The position numbers were made by a program, and so were the translations under genes. From Acidobacteriota bacterium (GTDB lineage: Bacteria > Acidobacteriota > Thermoanaerobaculia > Thermoanaerobaculales > Sulfomarinibacteraceae), in assembly GCA_022340665.1 (NCBI GenBank), contig JAJDNM010000020.1:1-53004 (forward strand): a stretch of DNA of 53,004 nucleotides. Direction: 5' to 3'. The notes under the pieces were generated by a model that searched no databases, had not been told where the DNA came from, and saw only the letters and a program-made list of their open reading frames with translations. Numbering within the stretch: position 1 is the first letter of the stretch; every line of letters begins with the position of its first letter. Of this stretch, positions 27,132 through 36,001 are shown one piece after another.

Positions 27132-29092
27132 ATCGAGAGATCGGTAATCGTCTTCACCTTTTCTTGATCCTGATGGTGGCGGTTGCGGCCGCCGCCTGCG
27201 TTGCCGACGCCCCGGAGCCGGAAAGCCGGTCCGAACGACACGAAATCCTCGAGACGGCGTTTTCGCAATCCGAGTCGGATCCAGCTCGAGCCGCGGCACT
27301 TTTCGCAGACGCCGGTCCAGGTTCTTCTTTGGAGACATCGCGTATGACGGTGTGGGCCGCCTGCCTGGAGCGGGCCAACGCCGGACCCGACGGGTGGCGC
27401 CGCTACCTGGAAGATCGACCTCCCGAACAACTTGCGACCCGCGCGCGCCTCGCATTGGTCAGGACACTGATCGAAAGAGGTTTTTTCGAGACAGCGTTGT
27501 CTGAACGATCGCGACTGCCAAGCCTGGCACAGCCACAGGCCGATCGGCTTCTGCTCGATGTCGACGATCCTGCGATACACGATCCAGCAGCACGTCGCCT
27601 GGCGATCAGCTCCCCGGCATTCCTGTCCTCGGCAGATGGCGAACTCGACCGCAATCTGGTCTCCACCCTGTCACGACAAGAGCTCCTGGCGCGGTCAGAC
27701 GCATGGATCCGTGCCGAGAGGCCATCGCGAGGAATTGCAGAGCTACGACGAAAGACGTGGTCGGGCGAAGATGAGAAGCGACGGCGGAGGGCCTTGGCTC
27801 GTGCCGCGCTTGCGGCAAACTCGCCAAGACAAGCGCTCAACGAGCTCCCTCACGAACGAAACTCCGACGCCGAAGATTTCATCCTCCGCGCACAGGCCCT
27901 GCGAGATCGCGGGTGGCATCTTTTCCCAGGTCGTGGCGAGCAGCGGGTTTTCCGAAACTGCGCGGCGGCAGCCCAGGCGGCGCTCGCCCTCGGAACGTCT
28001 GAAGAGGGACGACAATCCGCACTCATCCTCCGGCTCGAGTGTTCGACACAAGCGGAGCTGCTCGACGACGCTTATGAGAGCTGGCGAGTACTCGAGGCCG
28101 GCCAGTGGAGCGGCTCGCGTCGCAGTTGGCTCGGGCGACGCCTCGGGGTGGCGATGGCACGGGCGGGCGAACGGGATCCCCAGGTCCAGGAAATTGCCCG
28201 AAGCCTCCCCTCACAGAGGCGTTGCCTCCGTTACTGGATGGCCGTCGGCGCTCCGGGCGGCGACGACGCGATTCGTGCCGAGCTCGCCGGAGCCGAGATA
28301 GCCGATCTCTATGGCCAGTGGTCGCGAGAGGAGATCACAGCCTCGCCGAACACCGGACCTCGCTTCGGTGATGCGTCGACCCCTGCGACCCCACCGGGAG
28401 CGGTGGAGCAGCTCATCGCTGTCGGCGCCGACAAAGAGGCCCTGCGCGAGTGGCGGCGCATCCGGCTGTCGCGCCCACCGTTGCCTGAAAGGGCTTTGGC
28501 CGCCGCTGAGATGGCCGCAGGTCTCGGTCAGTCTCTCGAACCGATCCGTTGGCTACGCTCGGGCTTTCCGGAGCTCGGTACGATTGAAATGGCCCGCTCT
28601 CCGGAAAACGTGATCCGTGCCTATCTGCCCCTGCGCTGGTCGAATGCGGTCGTTGCCGCCGCGGGCGAGTCCGCAGTCGAGCCGTGGTTGATCGCAGGAG
28701 TCGCTCGCCAGGAGAGCGGCTTCTCGGCCCACGCGGTCTCCCCACGGGGGGCGATCGGAGTCCTCCAGCTCCTGCCATCGACAGCTCGCTTGCACGCGAG
28801 ATCCCTGGGTTTCGGTTCCAAACCCGACCTTCAGGATCCAGAGACCAACATTCGTTTGGGCGCACGCGAAATTGGCGCCCTGATTCGCCGTTTCGGCGAG
28901 ATCGAACCAGCCCTTGCGGCGTACAATGCAGGACTGACCCGAGTGCGTGGCTGGTGGAAACGGTGGCCCGATCGACACCGCTTCACCGAGGAGATCCCGA
29001 TCCCGGAAACCTACGACTATGTCCGCAGGGTGACGTTTCTCGCCGATGCATACCGCCTGGTTTACGAAGAGGAATGGAGCGACGCACGATGA
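27128..29092 (+). CDS. Soluble-type lytic transglycosylase (lipoprotein)
   Basis: Cleaves the MurNAc-GlcNAc bond of peptidoglycan to a 1,6-anhydro product in the periplasm. 654 residues. The N-terminus looks like a lipoprotein signal (AVAAAAC at about residue 24). Residues 35-490 form the helical superhelix of Slt70-type enzymes, including tetratricopeptide-like helices. The C-terminal SLT domain (about 515-640) has ARQESGFS with catalytic Glu near 528, GAIGVLQLLPSTA and AAYNAGLTRV. The GTG start overlaps the preceding gene by four bases and the stop overlaps yjbQ (ATGA). Confidence 0.92.
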   Translation: MNREIGNRLHLFLILMVAVAAAACVADAPEPESRSERHEILETAFSQSESDPARAAALFADAGPGSSLETSRMTVWAACLERANAGPDGWRRYLEDRPPEQLATRARLALVRTLIERGFFETALSERSRLPSLAQPQADRLLLDVDDPAIHDPAARRLAISSPAFLSSADGELDRNLVSTLSRQELLARSDAWIRAERPSRGIAELRRKTWSGEDEKRRRRALARAALAANSPRQALNELPHERNSDAEDFILRAQALRDRGWHLFPGRGEQRVFRNCAAAAQAALALGTSEEGRQSALILRLECSTQAELLDDAYESWRVLEAGQWSGSRRSWLGRRLGVAMARAGERDPQVQEIARSLPSQRRCLRYWMAVGAPGGDDAIRAELAGAEIADLYGQWSREEITASPNTGPRFGDASTPATPPGAVEQLIAVGADKEALREWRRIRLSRPPLPERALAAAEMAAGLGQSLEPIRWLRSGFPELGTIEMARSPENVIRAYLPLRWSNAVVAAAGESAVEPWLIAGVARQESGFSAHAVSPRGAIGVLQLLPSTARLHARSLGFGSKPDLQDPETNIRLGAREIGALIRRFGEIEPALAAYNAGLTRVRGWWKRWPDRHRFTEEIPIPETYDYVRRVTFLADAYRLVYEEEWSDAR

Positions 29093-29469
29093 ACACGATC
29101 GAAGTTCGCACCACGTCACACCGTCAGATGGTCGACATCACCCGTCGAGTGGCGGCGACTGTCGAAGATATCGAAAGCGGGATATGCCACGTTTACATCC
29201 CGCACACGACGGCCGCCGTGGTCATCAATGAGCACGCCGACCCGGATGTCGCGCGAGATCTGATTGCCGCCTACGAAGCGATGGTGCCGGATATTCGTTT
29301 CGCTCACGCCGAAGGCAATTCCGATGCCCACCTCATGACGACTCTGCTCGGCAGCTCGGTCACGGTACCAGTGGCAAATGGCCGATTGCGGCTCGGCACC
29401 TGGCAGGGGATCTTCTTCGTCGAGCTCGATGGACCACGCACACGGAAGGTCTGGGTCGACATTCGCTGA
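29089..29469 (+). CDS. yjbQ: YjbQ/UPF0047 family protein
   Basis: 126 residues from the ATG in the ATGA overlap. The family fold and motifs are clear: YIPHTTAAVVINEHADPDV, EGNSDAHLMTTLLGSSVTVP and LGTWQGIFFVELDGPR. The conserved His/Asp/Glu set likely binds a metal. Members have weak thiamine-phosphate-synthase activity by annotation, but the true role is unsettled. It is the third gene of the GAF-slt unit and shares no obvious function with them. Confidence 0.93.
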   Translation: MNTIEVRTTSHRQMVDITRRVAATVEDIESGICHVYIPHTTAAVVINEHADPDVARDLIAAYEAMVPDIRFAHAEGNSDAHLMTTLLGSSVTVPVANGRLRLGTWQGIFFVELDGPRTRKVWVDIR

Positions 29470-29667
29470 AGCGTGCATCTGCGCTTCGCGCCGAAGTGCT
29501 ATCGAGAGTCAATCACGATCTCCAGCCACGATCTGCACTAAGGGGCCTCATTCGAGTTACTTAACCGATTGTACATATTGTCAGACATACAAGTATAAGA
29601 AAACAAAAGATTTCTCCCTCTTGACAGTTCAGGAATCTTTCCGACAATGGAGTCGGAGGACCGTGCT
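29470..29667 (+). promoter_or_regulatory. AT-rich promoter region of the multiheme cytochrome gene
   Basis: This 198-base spacer is markedly more AT-rich than its surroundings between 29560 and 29640. Candidate elements are TATAAG (29594-29599) with TTGTAC 19 bases upstream, and a TTGACA near 29621 whose matching GACAAT would give a start at the Shine-Dalgarno. I cannot choose between them. Confidence 0.35.
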
Positions 29668-31728
29668 ATGCCTCGGTGGATTTCCCCGCGTTTCATCTCC
29701 CGTCAACTCGCTCTTCCCATTCTCGTCGCGGTTGCGTTCTGGGGCTTGGTCGGTGGCGGAACGGTGGTCGCTCAGGAAGAGGAGTACGAGCCGATCGACA
29801 GCACCGCCTGCGCCGACTGCCACGAGGCCACCCGATACGGGTCCGCCTTTGCCGATGACATCTCGCACTCCGCACACGATGGTCTCGAGTGTCTCGACTG
29901 CCACGTTGATCGCGACACCGTTCCCCACCGCTCGCTGGAGGAGACGTTCTTCCCGGGCTGTCAGGGATGCCGCACCTGCCACGAGGAAGCGTCGGAGGAA
30001 TATCAGGCGCACGGCCGCGCCCGGCTCGGCTCGTGCGAAGACATGCCGCAGTGTTCGGACTGCCACGGTTCACACGACATCCTGCCGTCGACCGCCGCGC
30101 GGTCCTCCGTTCACCCGACCAATCTTCCCCAGACCTGCGGCACATGCCACGAAAACCTCGACATCACGACAAAGTACGACATTCTGATCGACCACCCGAT
30201 CCAGATCTACGCGCGTTCCGTCCACGGACAGGCGACCCGCGGCGGCGTCTACGTGGCCGCGAGCTGTAATGACTGCCACTCCTCCGGCGGCACCGCACAT
30301 AAGATCCTGTCTCCGGGGTCCCCGGATTCGAGCATCAACCACTTCAACATCCCGAAGACCTGTGGCCAGTGCCACAAGGGCATCGAATCCGACTACTGGG
30401 AGGGCATCCACGGCCAGCTGGTGGCACGGGGAGAGACCGACGCACCGGTGTGCACCGACTGCCATGGTGAACACGGCATCCTGTCGCCAGACGATCCGCT
30501 GTCGCCGGTGTCCGGATCGAAGGTCGCCGAGATGACCTGCTCGCCGTGTCACGAATCGGCGGTGCTCAACGAGAAATACGGCATCAAGACCGAGCGTTTG
30601 ACGACCTTCATTGATTCCTACCACGGGCTCAAGTCGAAGGCCGGCGACACCCACGTCGCGAATTGCGCGTCGTGCCACGGCGTCCACCGGATTCTGCCGA
30701 GCTCGGACCCGACCTCTACAGTCAATCCGGCAAACCTGCAGCACACCTGCGGTGAATGCCACCCGAATATCTCCGAGAAGATGGCGTCGACGCCGATACA
30801 TGGTCTTGGCGGCCAGGGGCTGCGCACCCCAGCGGCAGACGTCGTCGAGAAGATCTACATCGTTGCCATCACAGTGATCATCGGGCTGATGATCCTCCAC
30901 TGGGTCATCGACCTCATGCGCCACCTCGCGGACAGGATCAAGGAGCGCCCGGCGGTCCTTCGCATGCATATCGACGAGGTCGTCCAGCACGCGCTGCTCA
31001 CGATCACGTTCATAACCCTGGTGATTTCTGGTTTCGCTCTCCGATACGACCAGGGCTTCATGGCGCGCTTCTTCTTCGGATGGGAAGGAGGATTCGAGAT
31101 CCGCGGCGTGGTCCACCGAGCTGCAGCGATCGGATTCATGATCACGATCATCTGGCATGTGCTGTACCTCTTCTCTCCGAGAGGCCGCACGTTCATCAAG
31201 GACATGTGGCCGATCAAGCGCGACTTCCAGTTCTTCGCCCGCCGCATGCTCTACAACCTCGGGCTGCGTCCGCGGATGGAGTGCGTCCAACGATTCAACT
31301 ACGTCGAAAAGGCGGAGTACTGGGCACTGGTGTGGGGCACGGTGGTCATGGTCATTACCGGTGTCATGCTTTGGTTCGACAACTGGTTCATCCAGTTCCT
31401 TCCGAAAGGGGTCCTCGACGTCGCCCTGGTGATTCACTTCTGGGAGGCCTGGCTGGCCTCATTGGCGATTCTGATCTGGCACTTCTACTCGGTAATCTTC
31501 CATCCCCACGTCTACCCGATGAACCCGAGCTGGATCACCGGCCATGTGCCAGAGGATATGTACGAACATGAGCACCCGGGCCACCTCGAAGAGGCACGAC
31601 GGGAAACAGAGCGGGTCATCGACCGTCGCATCGAACGCATGCGCAAAAGGGACTCCCAGACCGATCAGGAGGAACAGCCGAAGACAGAGGCGAAACCGAA
31701 AGAGGACACCGAAGACGACGAGTCGTGA
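29668..31728 (+). CDS. Eleven-heme cytochrome c fused to a membrane cytochrome b domain
   Basis: 686 residues from the ATG at 29668, which has GGAGG eight bases upstream. A signal/anchor segment (about 10-36) exports the N-terminal domain, which contains eleven CxxCH heme c sites between residues 48 and 365 (CADCH, CLDCH, CRTCH, CSDCH, CGTCH, CNDCH, CGQCH, CTDCH, CSPCH, CASCH, CGECH) and many extra His ligands. Residues 380-625 form a cytochrome b561-like membrane domain with at least four helices and His pairs (ILHWVIDLMRH, VVHRAAAIGFM, IWHVLYLF, VIHFWEAW, LIWHFYSVIFHPHVYP). The tail is highly charged. The design recalls CbcL-type quinol dehydrogenases of metal reducers. Electron donor quinol and acceptor are inferred only. 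Confidence 0.88.
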   Translation: MPRWISPRFISRQLALPILVAVAFWGLVGGGTVVAQEEEYEPIDSTACADCHEATRYGSAFADDISHSAHDGLECLDCHVDRDTVPHRSLEETFFPGCQGCRTCHEEASEEYQAHGRARLGSCEDMPQCSDCHGSHDILPSTAARSSVHPTNLPQTCGTCHENLDITTKYDILIDHPIQIYARSVHGQATRGGVYVAASCNDCHSSGGTAHKILSPGSPDSSINHFNIPKTCGQCHKGIESDYWEGIHGQLVARGETDAPVCTDCHGEHGILSPDDPLSPVSGSKVAEMTCSPCHESAVLNEKYGIKTERLTTFIDSYHGLKSKAGDTHVANCASCHGVHRILPSSDPTSTVNPANLQHTCGECHPNISEKMASTPIHGLGGQGLRTPAADVVEKIYIVAITVIIGLMILHWVIDLMRHLADRIKERPAVLRMHIDEVVQHALLTITFITLVISGFALRYDQGFMARFFFGWEGGFEIRGVVHRAAAIGFMITIIWHVLYLFSPRGRTFIKDMWPIKRDFQFFARRMLYNLGLRPRMECVQRFNYVEKAEYWALVWGTVVMVITGVMLWFDNWFIQFLPKGVLDVALVIHFWEAWLASLAILIWHFYSVIFHPHVYPMNPSWITGHVPEDMYEHEHPGHLEEARRETERVIDRRIERMRKRDSQTDQEEQPKTEAKPKEDTEDDES

Positions 31729-31794
31729 CCCCGGCCGCCAGCATAGACTCACGAATCGGAGACCGGTGTAGACTGGCGGGCGGAGGATCAACCG

Positions 31795-32043
31795 ATGTCC
31801 GTCGACCCCAAGCTGCTCGAAATTCTCGTCTGTCCGGTGGACAAGACCCCGCTCGAGGTGATCGAGCTGCCCGAGGCGGTTTGCCGCCAGCTGGTGGAAA
31901 AGTACCGGGATCAATTCAAGGGTGAAGAGCCGGTGGTCGAGATCGGTCTCGCTTCGCCCGCCGGACGCGTGTACCCGGTTGTTTCCGGCATTCCCGTGAT
32001 GCTGGTTGATGACGCTCTGTCGCGCGAGGAGATCGAGGGCTGA
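31795..32043 (+). CDS. Trm112/UPF0434-family small protein
   Basis: 82 residues. The pattern LLEILVCPVDKTPLEV followed by YPVVSGIPVML is that of the Trm112-like family. In this copy only one Cys of the usual zinc knuckle is kept (CPVD instead of CPxC), so metal binding is doubtful. Members act as small partners of methyltransferases or have no known role. GGAGGA precedes the ATG. It leads into the O-antigen ligase-like gene with at most a 29-base gap. Confidence 0.85.
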   Translation: MSVDPKLLEILVCPVDKTPLEVIELPEAVCRQLVEKYRDQFKGEEPVVEIGLASPAGRVYPVVSGIPVMLVDDALSREEIEG

Positions 32044-32072
32044 CCAGGCTCGAAAACACCGCCGCAGCTCTT

Positions 32073-33179
32073 TTGATTGTCGGTGTCGCAGCCAGCATCA
32101 AGATCGCCCTCAGCAACGTCCTGCTCGGCATTTCCGGTCTCTTGTGGTTGGCCGTTCTGGTCCGAGGATTCGCGCGTCGTCCCCGCGCATCTATCCTGGT
32201 GCCGCTCGCGGGATACGCGGTCGTCTCCGTCGCCTCCGCCCTGTGGTCCGCCGACCCGCGACACAGCGTTACCGAACTCGCGGACCTGCTGACTCTCGCG
32301 CTCGTGCCAATGATAATTTCGATGCTCGACCAGCGCAGATGGGATCGGCTCCTGATGCTCCTTGCAGCAGTTCTTGCCGCCTCTGCTACGACTGGGCTCA
32401 TGCAATATGTACTTTCTGGAGACCCCATCCACAACCGGATCCGAGGATTCGCCACCCACTACATGACCTTTTCAGGTTGGACCCTGGTCGTGACCCTGGT
32501 GCTGCTCGGCCGCGTTTTCTTCGACTGGAATCGGCGCCACCTGCTGTGGGCGCTGCCGGCCGCCGCTCTCGGTGTGGCAACTCTCCTGCTCGGCCTCACC
32601 CGCGGCGCCTGGATCGGTTTGGCAACCGGCCTCCTGCTCGCCGTCGCCGCCGGCCGGCCCCGGACTCTGGTCATGCTGCCACTCGTGATTTCCCTGCTCG
32701 TGCTTCTCACGCCACAGCCGGTATTGCACCGTGCAGCGACAACCCTCAACCCCGGTGATGCCGCGACCAGAGCGCGGCTCGGCATGTTTCGATCCGGGAT
32801 GGGAATGGTGCAAGACCACCCCTTCCTCGGCCTCGGCCCCGGGTTGGTGCAACCCGCATTCGCGGATTACCGTCGCCCGAACGGGCCCGAGCGAATCCCG
32901 CACCTGCACAACAACGTCATCCAGATCGCCGCCGAACGGGGCCTCGCCGGTTTGGCGGCCTATCTGGCGGTCCTGATTGTCTTCGCGACCCACGTTGTCA
33001 GGGCCGTTCGGTTTGGGCCGACCGAGGCGAGGCCAGCGGTCATCGGTTGTGCGATGGCGGTTGCGGGGGTGACGGCGGCGGGTTTGTTCGAGTACAACTG
33101 GGGGGATGCAGAGGTCTGGATCGTGACCCTGACAAGCCTGAGCGCGCCGTTTGCCCTCGCGCCCCGGGGATCGAAATGA
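32073..33179 (+). CDS. O-antigen ligase-like membrane protein
   Basis: 368 residues with about ten to eleven membrane segments and a periplasmic loop typical of the WaaL/RfaL-Wzy family: RSGMGMVQDHPFLGLGPGLV, then HLHNNVIQIAAERGLAGLAAYL (His-rich ligase motif, in parts). It should join polysaccharide to lipid A core or to another acceptor. Start choice is uncertain: TTG at 32073 has no ribosome site, while an in-frame CTG at 32040 overlaps the previous stop and sits nine bases after GAGGAG, adding eleven residues (TRLENTAAALL after the start). The stop overlaps xseA (ATGA). Confidence 0.88.
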   Translation: MIVGVAASIKIALSNVLLGISGLLWLAVLVRGFARRPRASILVPLAGYAVVSVASALWSADPRHSVTELADLLTLALVPMIISMLDQRRWDRLLMLLAAVLAASATTGLMQYVLSGDPIHNRIRGFATHYMTFSGWTLVVTLVLLGRVFFDWNRRHLLWALPAAALGVATLLLGLTRGAWIGLATGLLLAVAAGRPRTLVMLPLVISLLVLLTPQPVLHRAATTLNPGDAATRARLGMFRSGMGMVQDHPFLGLGPGLVQPAFADYRRPNGPERIPHLHNNVIQIAAERGLAGLAAYLAVLIVFATHVVRAVRFGPTEARPAVIGCAMAVAGVTAAGLFEYNWGDAEVWIVTLTSLSAPFALAPRGSK

Positions 33180-34600
33180 GCGAACCCATCTACACCGTTT
33201 CGGCGCTGGTCGCTGAGGTCAACGCCCTGCTCGAGCAGGGGTTTTCCGGGCTGCGAGTCGAGGGTGAGGTGACCAATACGAGCGCCTCCGGCCGCGGCCA
33301 CGTCTACTTCACGCTCAAGGACGAAACTGCATCGGTCGACTGCGTGATGTGGGCGTCGCGCGCCCGACGTCTCAAGTTCGAACTCGAGCACGGCCTCGCC
33401 GTACTGGTTCTCGGGTCGTTGACGATCTACCCACAGCGCGGCCGATTCCAGATGGTGGTCGACGATATCCAACCTCAGGGCCTCGGCGCCCTGCAACTGG
33501 CATTCGAGCAGCTGAAAGCGAAGCTCGAGGCCGAGGGCCTGTTCGCCACCGAGCGCAAGCGCAGTCTGCCGGCGCTCCCGAACAGAATCGGAATCGTCAC
33601 CTCGGCGACCGGCGCCGCGCTCCAGGACATGCTCAAGGTGCTTCATCGTTTTTCCAACCTCGAAATCATCGTTGCTCCCGCGATGGTGCAAGGCGAAGGG
33701 GCAGCCCAGGAAATCGCTGATGCCATTGGGCGCCTTGCCAGCTCCGGACGGGTCGACGTGATCATCGTCGGACGCGGCGGTGGCAGCCTCGAGGATCTGT
33801 GGGCCTTCAACGAGGAAGACGTCGCGAGAGCGATTGCCGCCAGTCCGGTCCCAGTGATCTCGGGCGTCGGTCACGAGGTCGACTTCACGATCGCCGACTT
33901 CGTGGCCGACATTCGCGCGACCACACCCACCCAGGCAGCCGAGCTGGTGGTATCCCGCCTCGAAGAGCAGCAACGCCGAATCGCGGATGCGCACGCACTT
34001 CTGCTACGCGGTTTCGATCGCAAGCTCGGCCTCGCACGCACCCGTCTGGCGGGCCTAATCGGTTCTTCGGGCCTGGCGCGAGTGCCGCAGCGGGTTCGCC
34101 TGCTGCGAGAGCGCTTTCAGCGAGCCCATCGGCTCGGCCCCGCACTGAGGCGGGTCCACGCCAACGCCAAAACTCGCCTCGACCATGCCGTACGGGGGCT
34201 CGAGCGACTGCCTGCTCGGGTCGCGGCCGGAGGGCACCGCCGGCTCCTGACAAGCCGAAAAGAGCAGCTCGCGCTGCTCATGGCGACGCGCCTGGCCGGA
34301 GCTCACGCGCGAATCAGGGCGGGAGAACGTGCCCTCACCCACCTCGGTCCCACGAAGGTCCTCGAGCGCGGCTACTCCATCACCAGCGTTGAAGGGTCAT
34401 TGACACCCCTACGCGATGCGTCCGCAGTTCGCGGCGGTCAGGCGTTGACCACCCGACTCGCCCGCGGGGTTATCCGATCCCTGGTGCGCAATGGGCCCGC
34501 CGGTCCCAAGCAGCCAAAATCCGACCCGGCACAACAGCCGTCTCTCTTCGACAACGACGCGGAATCCCAGCCCGAAAAACCTGGAGCAGAGCATGAGTGA
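33176..34600 (+). CDS. xseA: Exodeoxyribonuclease VII large subunit
   Basis: 474 residues. An N-terminal OB-fold (YTVSALVAEVNALLEQGFSG, FTLKDETASVDCVMW) leads to the catalytic domain with RIGIVTSATGAALQDML, GRGGGSLEDLWAFNEE and SGVGHEVDFTIADFVADIRA. A coiled-coil C-terminus follows with the LERGYSITS ending strand. Degrades single-stranded DNA together with XseB. The ATG overlaps the ligase stop; the 3' end overlaps xseB by 8 bases. The final 40 residues are a loose Lys/Pro-rich tail. Confidence 0.96.
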   Translation: MSEPIYTVSALVAEVNALLEQGFSGLRVEGEVTNTSASGRGHVYFTLKDETASVDCVMWASRARRLKFELEHGLAVLVLGSLTIYPQRGRFQMVVDDIQPQGLGALQLAFEQLKAKLEAEGLFATERKRSLPALPNRIGIVTSATGAALQDMLKVLHRFSNLEIIVAPAMVQGEGAAQEIADAIGRLASSGRVDVIIVGRGGGSLEDLWAFNEEDVARAIAASPVPVISGVGHEVDFTIADFVADIRATTPTQAAELVVSRLEEQQRRIADAHALLLRGFDRKLGLARTRLAGLIGSSGLARVPQRVRLLRERFQRAHRLGPALRRVHANAKTRLDHAVRGLERLPARVAAGGHRRLLTSRKEQLALLMATRLAGAHARIRAGERALTHLGPTKVLERGYSITSVEGSLTPLRDASAVRGGQALTTRLARGVIRSLVRNGPAGPKQPKSDPAQQPSLFDNDAESQPEKPGAEHE

Positions 34601-34832
34601 CAAGAAGAAAAAGGTTGATCGGTTCGAAGACCAGTTGGCCCAACTGGAGGACATCGTGGACCGTCTCGAGGATGAATCCGTAGGCCTGGAAGAAGCCCTC
34701 GGTCTCTTCGAAAGCGGTATGGACCTGGCGCGCCGTTGCCGTGCCCGCCTGGCTGAGGTCGAGCACCGGGTGACCCAGCTCCTGGAGACGGAAAATGAGG
34801 ACGACGAAGCCGCCGACGAGGACGCCGAGTGA
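34593..34832 (+). CDS. xseB: Exodeoxyribonuclease VII small subunit
   Basis: 79 residues. The pair of helices typical of XseB is clear (FEDQLAQLEDIVDRLEDES, GLEEALGLFESGMDLARRCR) followed by an acidic tail. GAGCAG precedes the ATG, which lies inside the end of xseA. The stop overlaps the GTG of the prenyl synthase (GTGA). xseA-xseB-ispA is a widespread gene order. Confidence 0.95.
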   Translation: MSDKKKKVDRFEDQLAQLEDIVDRLEDESVGLEEALGLFESGMDLARRCRARLAEVEHRVTQLLETENEDDEAADEDAE

Positions 34833-35731
34833 CCGTTGAGCGCCTGCTCGCTCGTGAGAGGGCAGTGGTCGAGACCGCTCTCCGGGAGCTCCTTCCCCCT
34901 TCGGGGGCCTGGCCGGAGCGCTTGTGGACGGCAATGGAGTATGCGGTCTTCGCCGGCGGGAAGCGCGTCAGGCCAGTGCTGGCCCGTCTCGCGTACCGTG
35001 CGGCGGGAGGGGACCCAGACGAGATCACCCGTGCCGCGTGTGGCCTCGAGCTGATCCACACCTACTCGCTGGTCCACGACGACCTCCCGGCGCTCGATGA
35101 CGACGTGCTGCGCCGAGGCCATCCAACGATCCATGTCGCCTTCGACGAGGCGACAGCGATCCTGGTCGGAGACGCCCTGCTCACGGAAGGGCTCCTCCAG
35201 CTCTCGCGCCATCCTGAAGGTGATGAATGGGCAAAAAGACGTGTCGAGGCCGTCGAGATGGTCGCCGATGCCGTTTCGGCGCGCGGGATGATTGGTGGAC
35301 AGGTTGAGGATCTGGAAGCAACCGGACTCGTCGAGAACAGCAACGAGGATCTGCAGACACGACTCGAGCGCATCCATCGACACAAGACGGGCTGCCTGCT
35401 GAGAGCCTCGGTCGAGCTGGGCGCGATTCTGGGAGGCGTCGAAACCTCGCTTCGCACGCTGTTCTCCGGGTACGGGGAGGAACTCGGTCTTGCATTCCAG
35501 ATCGCGGACGACATCCTCGATTCCACAGCCGACGCAAAGAAGCTCGGTAAGAGCCCCGGAAAGGACGAAGCCGGCGGCAAGCTGACCTACGTCACCCTGT
35601 ACGGCATCGATTTGGCCCGACACCGCCTCGACGAGCTCGAGCATCAACTCGTCGAGAAGGCGCAGGCGATCGAAGGCGTGGATGGTGAACTCGCCGCTGT
35701 GGCGCGATTTGTCTGTCGACGGAAGTCATAA
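34829..35731 (+). CDS. ispA: Short-chain polyprenyl (farnesyl) diphosphate synthase
   Basis: Condenses isopentenyl diphosphate with allylic diphosphates. 300 residues. First aspartate-rich motif DDLPALDDD (about 89-97), second DDILD (near 229-233), the GGKRVRP pyrophosphate-binding motif and KTGCLLRASVELGA are in place. The residue before the first motif is Tyr-Ser-Leu-Val-His, in line with a C15 product, but chain length cannot be proved. No dxs gene follows, unlike in many genomes; a repeat-filled spacer ends the unit. Confidence 0.93.
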   Translation: MTVERLLARERAVVETALRELLPPSGAWPERLWTAMEYAVFAGGKRVRPVLARLAYRAAGGDPDEITRAACGLELIHTYSLVHDDLPALDDDVLRRGHPTIHVAFDEATAILVGDALLTEGLLQLSRHPEGDEWAKRRVEAVEMVADAVSARGMIGGQVEDLEATGLVENSNEDLQTRLERIHRHKTGCLLRASVELGAILGGVETSLRTLFSGYGEELGLAFQIADDILDSTADAKKLGKSPGKDEAGGKLTYVTLYGIDLARHRLDELEHQLVEKAQAIEGVDGELAAVARFVCRRKS

Positions 35732-35758
35732 GTGCAGACACAAACCCGGTCCTGGAGT

Positions 35759-35838
35759 TGTAGGGGCGGGACATATCCCGCCCTTGGTCGCCGAAATCCA
35801 CGTCAATGACCATGGGCGCCATGTACGGCGCCCCTACA
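35759..35838. repeat. 80-bp cruciform inverted-repeat element
   Basis: The outer arms TGTAGGGGCG (35759-35768) and CGCCCCTACA (35829-35838) enclose two inner hairpins: GGGCGGGA-CATA-TCCCGCCC (35764-35783) and GGGCGCC-ATGTAC-GGCGCCC (35814-35833). This is a clean REP/MITE-like design. I recall similar GTAGGGGCG...CGCCCCTAC repeats in many environmental genomes. It lies 27 bases past the prenyl synthase stop. Confidence 0.75.
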
Positions 35839-35859
35839 CATTCTTCGCCTCAACGCCCC

Positions 35860-35928
35860 TGGGGGATGGGCGGAAAATCCGAAATTCGAAATCCCAAATC
35901 TAAATTCCGAAATCCCGCGGGCGGGCGG
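35860..35928. repeat. G-core plus GAAATCC heptamer tract
   Basis: GGGGG and GGGCGG run into degenerate period-7 units (GAAATTC, GAAATCC, AAATTCC), ending at a CGGGCGGGCGG patch. Same design as 509-557 and 1842-1888. The remaining spacer up to 36001 holds no gene. Confidence 0.7.
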
Positions 35929-36001
35929 ATTGTGGTTTTTCTGTCAATGATGGCGGCCATCTCTGGACGATGCAGCTGCACTTCGGGTACTGTTGAATCT
36001 G

